Shown: piece by piece, positions 51,839-59,674 of the stretch
Layout: each line of letters begins with the position of its first letter
Position numbering within the stretch: position 1 is the first letter of the stretch
From: Ensifer adhaerens
GTDB taxonomy: Bacteria > Pseudomonadota > Alphaproteobacteria > Rhizobiales > Rhizobiaceae
Reading direction: 5' to 3'
DNA length: 64,000 nucleotides
Assembly (NCBI RefSeq): GCF_001270265.1
Contig: NZ_LGAP01000020.1
Coordinates: 1 to 64,000 of the forward strand
Notes under the pieces: generated by a model
What the model was told of the DNA's origin: nothing
The model's database searches: none
The model's input: the letters and a program-made list of their open reading frames with translations, nothing else
Program-made: the position numbers and the translations under genes

Positions 51839-53088
51839 GGGCGGCCTCCGGGGATGACACCGCGGGCGATCCAGTCGTCGAAGATGGCGAGCGCCATCGC
51901 GGAGAACTCAGGTGCGTTGATGTGGCTGTCGATTTCGTGAAGGCTGACGGATGGCGGCACGGCGCGGCGCATCTCGTCGATAAAGGCGTCGAGTGCCTCC
52001 GGTTCGTGCAGCGGCTCTTCCGGCTTGTCCCATTCCTGAATGCCCTTGAGCGGCAGGATGAAAGCGACTTCGGCGCTCGTGTCGGCGAGTTTGCCGCCGA
52101 TGATGCGCGCGATCTCGCGCCGGCCTTCCGGAGATGTCGTCACCGAACCGAGCAGCCGGTTGTGGGCATGGTAAGGCCGATCCGCGAAAGCAGCGGGCAG
52201 CGCCTGCCAGGCGGGCAGGTCGACCATGTCGACTGCTCCCGGCGCAACGAGTTGCGGAATTCCGGCGCGTCCGGCATTTTCCAGGCGATCGGGACCGGAG
52301 GTGACGACGGTGCCATGGTGATGGTTGCTGACCTCCTGGATGCAGAAGTCGAAGACGGCGGTGAAGCCGTTTTGTGCGGCAATCGCCTCGAAGGCGCGGC
52401 CGCCCATGCCGGTCGCGTGAAACACCGCGACGTCATAGCCGCGTCGTTCCAGCTCGGGCTTCAGGTATTTCATGTATTTGAGGCAGCTTGACCCGAGCGA
52501 GGTCATGCCGATCAGCGGACGATCCTTGTCCGGCCTGGTGCCGAAACGCGCGGCCCCGACCACGGCGCCACAGGCCTGCGAAAGCACCGACCGGCAAATG
52601 CCGTTGAGCCCGTAAAGCCCCCCGGCCCACAGGATCATCATCAGATCAGGCGCGATGCGCTCGGGCGGCAGCAGATGCGAATAGGCGATTGTCGAGACGA
52701 CGAATTTCGGCACGCCGAGCGGCAGGGCTGCCGCAACATCGAGCGCCAGATCGGTGCCCATCGAACCGCCGAGGATGATGACGCCATCGGCCTGCCCCGC
52801 ATCGTGGAGAGTGCGGGCAAGGGTTGCGGCACCCTTGGCCATCAGCGCCATCGCGCTGTTTTCGTCGCCGCTCGCGGCAATCGCTGTAATCGACGTGCCG
52901 GCCGCCTCGGCGATATCGTGGCGCGAATATTCCGGTGCATAGGGTGGGTCACCGAGAATGCTGACGTCCATCATGACAGGCAGGCCGCCTGCCTCGCGGA
53001 TGACCGACGCCATGAATTGCAACTCTTCGCATTTCGTGTCTCCCGTTCCCACGACGAGGATATTGGGTAGACGGTTCATCGCATTCAT
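51835..53088 (-). CDS. UPF0261/Tm-1-like ATP-binding family protein
   Basis: A 417-residue protein of the UPF0261 (Tm-1-like) family, with the N-terminal ILVVGTGDTKCEELQFMASVI and the glycine-rich IILGGSMGTDLALDVAAALPLGVPK, then FGTRPDKDRPLIGMTSLG, VFHATGMGGRAFE and HINAPEFSAMA. The plant relative Tm-1 binds a viral replicase; bacterial function is not settled. The operon position between IclR and a HAD phosphatase suggests an enzymatic catabolic role. The start overlaps the IclR stop by one base. Confidence 0.85.
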   Translation of the reverse strand: MNAMNRLPNILVVGTGDTKCEELQFMASVIREAGGLPVMMDVSILGDPPYAPEYSRHDIAEAAGTSITAIAASGDENSAMALMAKGAATLARTLHDAGQADGVIILGGSMGTDLALDVAAALPLGVPKFVVSTIAYSHLLPPERIAPDLMMILWAGGLYGLNGICRSVLSQACGAVVGAARFGTRPDKDRPLIGMTSLGSSCLKYMKYLKPELERRGYDVAVFHATGMGGRAFEAIAAQNGFTAVFDFCIQEVSNHHHGTVVTSGPDRLENAGRAGIPQLVAPGAVDMVDLPAWQALPAAFADRPYHAHNRLLGSVTTSPEGRREIARIIGGKLADTSAEVAFILPLKGIQEWDKPEEPLHEPEALDAFIDEMRRAVPPSVSLHEIDSHINAPEFSAMALAIFDDWIARGVIPGGRP

Positions 53089-53870
53089 CAGCCGGCCCTC
53101 CTTGCCAGCGGATTGGCAGTCGCCTGCTCCAACCCAAAGAATTTCTCAGAGATGCGTTTGGCGATCGCTGCCGTTGCCGGCCCGAGTTCAGCGATCGTAT
53201 CGGCATTTGCGCGCACCTGCGGTGCCGCGACAGCGATCGCGCCGATCGGCATGCTGTTCGGCGCGCGGATGGGGGCGGCGACGCTGATGACCCCGCTCTC
53301 AAGCCCCTGCTGGCTGATGGAATAGCCGCGTTGGGCGGTCTCCGCGAGCAGACGGCGAAGCTCCGTTCTCGACGTGATCGTGTTGTCGGTGAAGGCTTCA
53401 AGCGGCCCCGACAAGATATCCTCGACCTGTTTTGGCGGGCAGAAGGCGAGGAAGGCGTGGCCGGAGGCGGTCGCATGGAAGGGCAGCGCGCTTCCGACAT
53501 CGACGATAACCCGGTGCGCCCGCGGCGAATCTTCCACGTGAACGGTCGACAGTCGGCCGGCGACGAATTCCGAGAGATGCACGGTCTCGCCTGATGCGTT
53601 GGCAAGCTCTTTTACAAACGGAATCGCGAGCTTGAGAAAGGGAAAGCGCGCTTCCCGAATGCGGGCAAGCCGGACCGGCGCGCCGCCGATGCGATAACGC
53701 TTGGTGTCCGGATCCTGTTCGACGAATCCATGTCTTTCAAGCTCGACGAGAAAGCGCCGCGCCGTCGCCTTGTCGAGCGCGCAATGCCTGGCGATGTCGC
53801 TCAAGCCCACTTCTTTGTCCAGCCGCGAGATCGCGTCCAAGAGGGTCAGTGCCTTACCGATGGTGCTCAT
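53088..53870 (-). CDS. IclR-family transcriptional regulator
   Basis: A 260-residue IclR regulator: winged HTH in the first 70 residues (VGLSDIARHCALDKATARRFLVELERHGFV) and an effector domain (SGHAFLAFCPP, GYSISQQGLESGVISVAAPI). The ATG at 53870 follows GGAGGA at 6 nt and is preferred over the ATG at 53900. First gene of the minus-strand operon with the phospho-lyase and kinase, and divergent from the permease/aldehyde dehydrogenase unit; it likely controls both. Confidence 0.92.
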   Translation of the reverse strand: MSTIGKALTLLDAISRLDKEVGLSDIARHCALDKATARRFLVELERHGFVEQDPDTKRYRIGGAPVRLARIREARFPFLKLAIPFVKELANASGETVHLSEFVAGRLSTVHVEDSPRAHRVIVDVGSALPFHATASGHAFLAFCPPKQVEDILSGPLEAFTDNTITSRTELRRLLAETAQRGYSISQQGLESGVISVAAPIRAPNSMPIGAIAVAAPQVRANADTIAELGPATAAIAKRISEKFFGLEQATANPLARRAG

Positions 53871-53930
53871 CCAGTCCTCCGTCGCCGAGCGCCGCCGCAA
53901 GTGATCCCGATGCCTGTTCCCCTGATTTCC

Positions 53931-53947
53931 GGGCGGTTTAACCGCCC
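53931..53947. promoter_or_regulatory. Candidate IclR operator
   Basis: GGGCGGTT-T-AACCGCCC forms perfect 8-bp arms around one base, 61 nt upstream of the iclR start, in the 307-bp divergent region 53871-54177. The region also holds two GAATATTG copies 12 nt apart (54042-54049 and 54054-54061) and TTGACA at 53993-53998. These are candidate control sites for the two divergent units. Confidence 0.4.
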
Positions 53948-54177
53948 GTATCGTGTCTTTATCCGGCAGAGATACTTAACATGCGAAATAACTTGACAGG
54001 TTGCCGTGCCATTTGCAAGTCTATATTTGAAGCAACGGTTTGAATATTGAACCGAATATTGCGCGCGGCCAAGAACAAAAAGCAACGCGGTCCGCAGCAG
54101 CTTCGCGGAGGATGCCTTTGGAGAGATGGACCTGAGGCAAAGGCAAATAGTGCAAAAAAAAGGGGAGCTAAGAAGCT

Positions 54178-55629
54178 ATGGACAATCAATCGTCGCCCGT
54201 AACCGGCGCGAACCAGCTGCGCAAGAATGCGCTCGGGGTCGGTGCCGTCACATTTCTCGTGGTATCGGCCGCAGCGCCGCTGACGGCGGTTGCCGGCGGC
54301 GTGCCGCTGGCAATGCTGCTCGGTAACGGCGCCGGCATTCCCGGCACGTTTCTGCTGGTCACGCTGATCCTTTTGATGTTTTCGATCGGCTACGTGGCCA
54401 TGGCGCGGCATATCCGCAACGCCGGCGCCTTCTACGCCTATACCGCGCAAGGGCTGGGTGGGTTGATGGGCGGTGCTGCGGCGATGATCGCGATCCTTGC
54501 CTACAACGCCATGCAGATCGGCGTCTTCGGCCTGTTCGGTGCCGCAACCGCAGGCCTCTTTGCCGGCCTCGGTATCGACCTGCCCTGGTGGGTCTGGACC
54601 TTTATCGGTATCGCCATCGTCGGCGTTCTCGGTTACCGCCGTGTCGACCTGTCGGCGAAGGTGCTGACCGTGCTGGTCATTCTCGAATATCTCGTCGTGC
54701 TGGCCATCGACGTGGCGATCATCGCCAAGGGCGGCGACAGCGGTCTGACGATGACGTCCTTCACGCCTTCGGCCCTCATGTCCGGGTCTCCCTCGATCGG
54801 CATCCTGTTCTGCTTTGCAGCCTTCATCGGCTTCGAAGCGACGACGATCTACAGCGAGGAAGCCCGCGATCCCCACAGAACCGTGCCGCGTGCGACCTAT
54901 ATCTCCGTGCTGATCATCGGCGTGTTCTACATGCTGACATCCTGGCTGATGGTGAATGCGGCCGGTGCCGACGAGCTGGTGCCGGAACTGCAGGGTTTGG
55001 CCGACCCGACGACCTTCCTCTTCGGCCTGGCGGAGCGCTATGCCGGCGGCTGGCTGCCGCCGATCATGAATGTACTCTTCGTCACCAGCCTGTTTGCCGG
55101 CGTGCTGGCGTTTCACAATGGTGTCGCCCGGTATCTCTATGTGGCCGGTCGTGAGCGCCTGCTGCCGGCGTCCGTTGGCGTCACCCATCCGGTCTATCAT
55201 AGCCCGCATGCCGGTTCGGTCATCCAGACGATCACTGCAGCGCTCGTCGTTGCGCTGTTTGCAGCAACGGGACAGGATCCGGTGCTGGCGCTGTTCTCGT
55301 GGCTCACCAATGTCGGCACGCTCGCCGTCATGGTGCTGATGGCCTTTACCGCCTTTGCCATCGTCGCCTTCTTCAACCGCAATCCGGGGCTGGAATCGAA
55401 TACGCTCGTGACCAAGATCATCCCGGTCGTGACAGGCGTCATCCTGATTGCGGTGATCATCGCCATAACAATCAACTTCGGTGATCTCGCCGGAGCGACG
55501 GGCTTGCTCGCCGTCTTCCTGCCCGGACTTGTCGTGATTGCCGGCGTCATCGGACTTGCGCTGGCGGCGATGCTCAAATCGGGCCGACCGCTCGAATTTG
55601 CCCGGCTTGGCGCCGGCCAGGAGATCTGA
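54178..55629 (+). CDS. APC-superfamily amine/amino acid permease
   Basis: A 483-residue membrane protein with twelve hydrophobic segments. APC-family pieces are VGAVTFLVVSAAAPLTAVAGGVPLAML at helix 1 and FIGFEATTIYSEEARDPHRTVPRATY around helix 6. AGGGGAG precedes the ATG. It imports an amino acid or amine; its neighbours (aldehyde dehydrogenase downstream, divergent aminotransferase/phospho-lyase operon) suggest an amine-type substrate. Confidence 0.9.
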   Translation: MDNQSSPVTGANQLRKNALGVGAVTFLVVSAAAPLTAVAGGVPLAMLLGNGAGIPGTFLLVTLILLMFSIGYVAMARHIRNAGAFYAYTAQGLGGLMGGAAAMIAILAYNAMQIGVFGLFGAATAGLFAGLGIDLPWWVWTFIGIAIVGVLGYRRVDLSAKVLTVLVILEYLVVLAIDVAIIAKGGDSGLTMTSFTPSALMSGSPSIGILFCFAAFIGFEATTIYSEEARDPHRTVPRATYISVLIIGVFYMLTSWLMVNAAGADELVPELQGLADPTTFLFGLAERYAGGWLPPIMNVLFVTSLFAGVLAFHNGVARYLYVAGRERLLPASVGVTHPVYHSPHAGSVIQTITAALVVALFAATGQDPVLALFSWLTNVGTLAVMVLMAFTAFAIVAFFNRNPGLESNTLVTKIIPVVTGVILIAVIIAITINFGDLAGATGLLAVFLPGLVVIAGVIGLALAAMLKSGRPLEFARLGAGQEI

Positions 55630-55688
55630 TCCGATAGGGGCGGCCGAGCAATCGGCCGCCCCTTCGCCTGACAAATGGAACGGGAAAC

Positions 55689-57167
55689 ATGCAGGAAAAA
55701 ATCGACCAGTTGCGCTACGATCTGGTGCCGCCGCAAAAGCTCTTCATTGGCGGCAATTGGCGCGAGGCCCGGTCCGGCAGGACGCTCGATGTCATCTCGC
55801 CGATCGACGGGACGCGGCTGACGACCATCGCCGATGCCGATGTCGACGACGTCGATGCCGCTGCGCTTGCCGCCCGGGCGGCCTTCGAAAAAGGCACGTG
55901 GTCGAGGGCCGCACCGGCGGAGCGCAAGAAAGTGCTTCTGCGCGTCGCCGAACTCATCGAGAAAAACGCGCTCGAGCTTGCCGTTCTCGGCGTGCGCGAC
56001 AATGGTACCGAGATTTCGATGGCGCTGAAAGCGGAGCCCGGCAGTGCCGCTGGCACCTTTCGCTACTATGCCGAGGCGATCGACAAGATCTATGGCGAGA
56101 TCGCGCCGACCGCTGGCAACGTGCTCGGCCTCATCCATCGCGAGCCGGTCGGCGTCGTCGCCGCCATCGTTCCCTGGAATTTTCCGCTGATGATCGGCGC
56201 CTGGAAGATCGCGCCAGCGCTTGCGGCCGGCAATTCGGTCATCCTGAAGCCGGCCGAGGGCGCGTCGCTGACCCTGCTGCGGCTGGCTGAACTCTGTGCC
56301 GAGGCCGGGCTACCCGAGGGCGTTCTGAACGTCGTGACGGGCAGGGGCGCCATGACCGGCGAGGCGATCGGTCTCCATGCCGAAATCGACGTGCTCGCTT
56401 TCACCGGTTCGGGCGGCGTCGGGCGTCGACTGCTGGAATATTCCGCACGCTCCAATCTCAAACGCGTCTACCTGGAACTGGGTGGCAAGTCGCCGAACAT
56501 CGTCTTTGCCGATACGCCGGATTTGGACCAGGCGGTCAAGGTGTCTGCCTATGGCATCTTCCGCAACTCCGGCCAGGTCTGTGTCGCCGGCTCGCGCCTG
56601 CTGGTGGAGCGGTCGATCCACGAAGCCTTCGCCGAGAAGGTTGCCGCGATCGCGGCAAACATAAAGGTGGGCGATCCTCTGATGCTGTCGACGGAAGCCG
56701 GCGCGATCGCCAGCCAAATCCAGCTCGAAAAAAACCTCGGTTTCGCCGAGCAGGCGATAAACGAAGGCGCGCGACTGAGGGTCGGCGGCAAGCGTATCCT
56801 TGAACAGACGGGCGGCTTCTACATGCAGCCGACGGTCTTCGACGTCGAGCCCGGCATGACACTCGCCAAAGAGGAGGTCTTCGGGCCGATCCTGTCGATC
56901 ATTCCCTTCGATGACGAGACTGACGCGCTCCGCATCGCCAACGGAACCGAATACGGGCTTGCGTCGGCCGTCTGGACGGCGAACCTGTCGCGGGCGCATC
57001 GCATGGTGCGCTCCATCCGGGCCGGCGTCGTCCACGTCAACACCTATGGTGGCGCCGACAATACGGTGCCGCTTGGCGGGGTGAAGCAATCGGGCAATGG
57101 CCACGACAAGTCGCTGCATGCGCTCGACAAATACACCGACCTCAAGACCGCCTGGATCCAGCTCTAA
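55689..57167 (+). CDS. PuuC-like NAD-dependent aldehyde dehydrogenase
   Basis: A 492-residue aldehyde dehydrogenase with VPWNFPLMIGAWK, KPAEGAS, catalytic glutamate in LELGGKSPNI (about 265) and catalytic cysteine in NSGQVCVAG (about 298). The C-terminus (HALDKYTDLKTAWI) resembles PuuC, a broad-range amine-derived aldehyde dehydrogenase. It follows the permease by 59 nt. In this cluster it could oxidise arylacetaldehydes to arylacetates, feeding HpaBC. Confidence 0.88.
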   Translation: MQEKIDQLRYDLVPPQKLFIGGNWREARSGRTLDVISPIDGTRLTTIADADVDDVDAAALAARAAFEKGTWSRAAPAERKKVLLRVAELIEKNALELAVLGVRDNGTEISMALKAEPGSAAGTFRYYAEAIDKIYGEIAPTAGNVLGLIHREPVGVVAAIVPWNFPLMIGAWKIAPALAAGNSVILKPAEGASLTLLRLAELCAEAGLPEGVLNVVTGRGAMTGEAIGLHAEIDVLAFTGSGGVGRRLLEYSARSNLKRVYLELGGKSPNIVFADTPDLDQAVKVSAYGIFRNSGQVCVAGSRLLVERSIHEAFAEKVAAIAANIKVGDPLMLSTEAGAIASQIQLEKNLGFAEQAINEGARLRVGGKRILEQTGGFYMQPTVFDVEPGMTLAKEEVFGPILSIIPFDDETDALRIANGTEYGLASAVWTANLSRAHRMVRSIRAGVVHVNTYGGADNTVPLGGVKQSGNGHDKSLHALDKYTDLKTAWIQL

Positions 57168-57196
57168 GCGCGACAGGCAAACGCCATCAAAACAAA

Positions 57197-57223
57197 ACGG
57201 GCCGGAGTTCAACTCCGGCCCGT
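57197..57223 (-). terminator. Hairpin terminator, best on the minus strand
   Basis: ACGGGCCGGAGTT and AACTCCGGCCCGT pair perfectly around one base. On the minus strand the stem is followed by a T-rich run (complement of AAAACAAAA), so it could end the hpaBC transcript; it may also slow transcription from the aldehyde dehydrogenase gene. Confidence 0.6.
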
Positions 57224-57276
57224 CAGACTGCTGACAGAGTCAATACCAGGAATTGCCTCAGCGTTAGCCGGGTTCG

Positions 57277-57388
57277 CCCTCATTCCTGTGCCTGTCACAG
57301 GAATCTAGCCAGTCCAAGTCCTTGGGCTGAAAGGTCTTTTGACCTGACGGATGTCAGTTCGGATTCCGGCACAAGGCCGGAATGAGGG
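57277..57388. repeat. Possible rhizobial palindromic repeat with 10-bp terminal inverted repeats
   Basis: CCCTCATTCC (57277-57286) and its complement GGAATGAGGG (57379-57388) bound 112 bp that contain further hairpins: TTCCTGTG/CACAGGAA near 57283-57303 and ATTCCGGC/GCCGGAAT near 57363-57383. The sequence resembles small palindromic intergenic repeats common in Sinorhizobium (from memory). It sits in the gene-free stretch 57168-57493. Confidence 0.45.
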
Positions 57389-57447
57389 AGAACTGGACGA
57401 GCCTCCCGGCAGACAGGCATTCTCAAGCTTTGTCATCATGCTTCACG

Positions 57448-57468
57448 GGCCGGAGTTGAACTCCGGCC
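57448..57468 (+). terminator. Second copy of the GGCCGGAGTT hairpin
   Basis: GGCCGGAGTT and AACTCCGGCC pair around one base, followed on the plus strand by GGTTTCGTTT. The stem sequence repeats that of 57197-57223, oriented to end plus-strand transcription from the permease-aldehyde dehydrogenase unit. Confidence 0.55.
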
Positions 57469-57493
57469 GGTTTCGTTTCTACCCTTCGGTATC

Positions 57494-58006
57494 CTATCCG
57501 CCGAAGCTTCCGAGCTGTGTTGGCACGTGCACGTAGTTGCGGTCGAAGTAGAGAAGCGCGTTGCCGTCGCTGCGCGACCTTATGCCGACGACCCGGCCGA
57601 CCAGGATGTGGTGGGTGCCGAGCAATCTCGCTTCCGCCAGCTCACAATCGAGCGAGACGATCGCATCCTTCACGGCGAGACTTCCCGATTTCATTTCCAC
57701 CCAGTCGGCGGCGGCGTAGCGCGCCGCCATGTCCTGGGTCGCGCCGGCGAAATGCCCGGCAAGCTCGGTGTGGTCGTGGCTGAGCACGTTGACGCAGAAG
57801 CGCCGGTTCTCGATGAACAGGCCGCATTGCGTCGAGTTGCGGTTCATGCAGACGAGCAGGCTCGGCGGATCGTCGGTGACCGAGCACATTGCCGTCGCCG
57901 TAAACCCGCCGCGCCCGGCGGGTCCGTTGGTGGTGACGACATTGACGGGTGCGCAGACGCGCGCCATCGCGTTGCGAAATTCGGTCTTGGAGACAACCGT
58001 TTCCAT
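57494..58006 (-). CDS. hpaC: 4-hydroxyphenylacetate 3-monooxygenase, flavin reductase component
   Basis: A 170-residue HpaC-type flavin reductase (FRNAMARVCAPVNVVTTNG, GFTATAMCSVTDDPPSLLVCMN, CVNVLSHDHTELAGHFAG, GTHHILVGRV). It supplies reduced FAD to HpaB. The ATG at 58006 follows GAGGCAG and lies 10 nt after the hpaB stop; an ATG at 58030 overlapping hpaB is also possible. Confidence 0.9.
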   Translation of the reverse strand: METVVSKTEFRNAMARVCAPVNVVTTNGPAGRGGFTATAMCSVTDDPPSLLVCMNRNSTQCGLFIENRRFCVNVLSHDHTELAGHFAGATQDMAARYAAADWVEMKSGSLAVKDAIVSLDCELAEARLLGTHHILVGRVVGIRSRSDGNALLYFDRNYVHVPTQLGSFGG

Positions 58007-58016
58007 GGTGACTGCC

Positions 58017-59579
58017 TCACTCGGCCGCATTGCGGATTGGCGCTTCGGCACAAAGCGGCGGCAGCCAGGTGTCGCCGGTCCAGCCATGCTGGTCGTAGTC
58101 GCTCATGCAGGTGTCGACGAGCGCTTCCATTTCCTTCAGCCGTCCGCCGCGTTCGGCGCCCTTCAGCACCTGTAGCCGGACTTCTTCAGGGGCGCCGGCA
58201 TAGTTGAGCTCATAAAGCGCATGGCGCCCGCCAAACTCGGTGCCGGTCGCATCCCAGAGTAGCTTCATGATCTTGATGCGCTCGACATGGCCCATGTCGT
58301 TGGAGCCGCGGACATATTGCGCGAGGTAACGGTCGATCTCGCCATTGCCGAAATCCCTGGCCGACGACGGCAGGTAGATGAGGCCAGAGGCGACGACCCG
58401 GCGAATGGTATCGACCACCCGCGGATAGGCCTCCGACATGAAGGTCCGATAGGAAAGTGCAGCCTCGAGATTGGGCAGAACGGCGCCATCCGCCCAGGGA
58501 ATCGGGTTGTAGGCCATGGCATTGGAAAAACTCCAGAACATGTGCCGGAGCGCGATGACCTCGCCAAGCGCTGCCTGGTTACCGCGGAAGGCGTCGCCGC
58601 CGGTTGCCCGAAGCGCCTTGGCAAGCAGGCCGGCAAGGAAGTCGAGCTTGACGGCAAAGCGAGTGCAACCCTGGAAGCAATAGCCGTGCATGAAACCCGA
58701 TGCCGGATGAAACGAAAGGATCTTGGCGGCATCGCGCAAAACAAGCACGTCTTCCCAGGGCACGAAGACGTTGTCGAGCACCAGGATGGCATCGTTTTCG
58801 TCGAACCGCGACGACAGGGGGTAGTCGAAGGGGTGCCCGACCGTGTTGGCCGTCTGCTCGTAGGAAACGCGGCAGAACATCTTGATGCCCGGCGCATTCA
58901 TCGGGACGATGAACATCACCGAGAGCGACGGATCCTCGGTCACCGTCGCCGAACTCTGGGCAAGGAAATTGTAGTGCGTCAGTGCCGACGAGGTCGCCAC
59001 CACCTTGGCGCCGGAGACATAGATGCCGGCATCCGTTTCCTTGGTGATATGAACGAAGACGTCCTTGACCGCATCGGCCGGTTTGTGCCGGTCGATGGGC
59101 GGGTTGACGATCGCATGGTTCATGAACAGCGCCGCTTCCTGGGCGCGGCTGTGCCAGGCGAGCGCATTGTCCTTGAAGGGGCCGTACCACGCGGCGTTGG
59201 CGCCAAGCGTGTTCATCAGCGCCGCCTTGTAATCGGCCGTGCGCCCCATCCAGCCATAGGACATGCGCGCCCATTCGGCGATGGCGCCCTGCTGGGCAAC
59301 GAGGTCGGTAGACGATCGGGCGACACGGAAATATTTGTGCGTGTAGCCACCGGAACCCGTGTCGGTTGGCGAGGTCAGGATATCCTTCTTCGTGGGGACG
59401 TGGAGGGCATCATAGAGCCTTGCCAGCGATCGCGCGGAATTGCGCATGGCCGGATGCGTGGTCACATCGGCGATGCGCTCGCCGTTGATATAGACCTCGC
59501 GACCGTCACGCAGGCTTTCGAGGTATTCGGCTCCGGTAAAAGGGCGCGCCTTGTCGGCGCGAAAGTCCTCAGCTCTCAT
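58017..59579 (-). CDS. hpaB: 4-hydroxyphenylacetate 3-monooxygenase, oxygenase component
   Basis: A 520-residue HpaB-family flavin-dependent hydroxylase: RDGREVYINGERI at the start, then DAGIYVSGAKVVATSSALTH, DNVFVPWEDVLVLRD and NDMGHVERIKIMKLLWD. It hydroxylates 4-hydroxyphenylacetate to 3,4-dihydroxyphenylacetate using FADH2 from HpaC. It is transcribed with hpaC and divergent from the AraC gene. GGAGGAG lies just upstream of the ATG. Confidence 0.93.
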   Translation of the reverse strand: MRAEDFRADKARPFTGAEYLESLRDGREVYINGERIADVTTHPAMRNSARSLARLYDALHVPTKKDILTSPTDTGSGGYTHKYFRVARSSTDLVAQQGAIAEWARMSYGWMGRTADYKAALMNTLGANAAWYGPFKDNALAWHSRAQEAALFMNHAIVNPPIDRHKPADAVKDVFVHITKETDAGIYVSGAKVVATSSALTHYNFLAQSSATVTEDPSLSVMFIVPMNAPGIKMFCRVSYEQTANTVGHPFDYPLSSRFDENDAILVLDNVFVPWEDVLVLRDAAKILSFHPASGFMHGYCFQGCTRFAVKLDFLAGLLAKALRATGGDAFRGNQAALGEVIALRHMFWSFSNAMAYNPIPWADGAVLPNLEAALSYRTFMSEAYPRVVDTIRRVVASGLIYLPSSARDFGNGEIDRYLAQYVRGSNDMGHVERIKIMKLLWDATGTEFGGRHALYELNYAGAPEEVRLQVLKGAERGGRLKEMEALVDTCMSDYDQHGWTGDTWLPPLCAEAPIRNAAE

Positions 59580-59633
59580 GGTTCTCCTCCTTGAGTTTCG
59601 TCAAGACTAGGCATTGATTGTCGAGGCCGCCAT

Positions 59634-59653
59634 GGACAGAATGACAAAATGAC
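59634..59653. promoter_or_regulatory. 8-bp direct repeats in hpaB/AraC divergent region
   Basis: GGACAG-AATGACAA-AATGAC shows two perfect AATGAC units plus a degenerate third, spaced 8 nt. AraC-type activators bind such direct repeats, and the array lies between the divergent hpaB and araC-type genes. Confidence 0.4.
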
Positions 59654-59674
59654 TTGTACTTTTTCGGGTGGTTC

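Noticed and set aside
49757-51940. A 727-codon open frame on the plus strand opposite the aminotransferase and HAD genes
   Set aside because: Antisense shadow of well-supported PLP and HAD genes; no ribosome-binding site or domain seen.
53959-55674. A 571-codon open frame on the minus strand opposite the APC permease
   Set aside because: Its histidine/aspartate/arginine-rich composition is the mirror of membrane helices; the permease on the other strand has clear family motifs.
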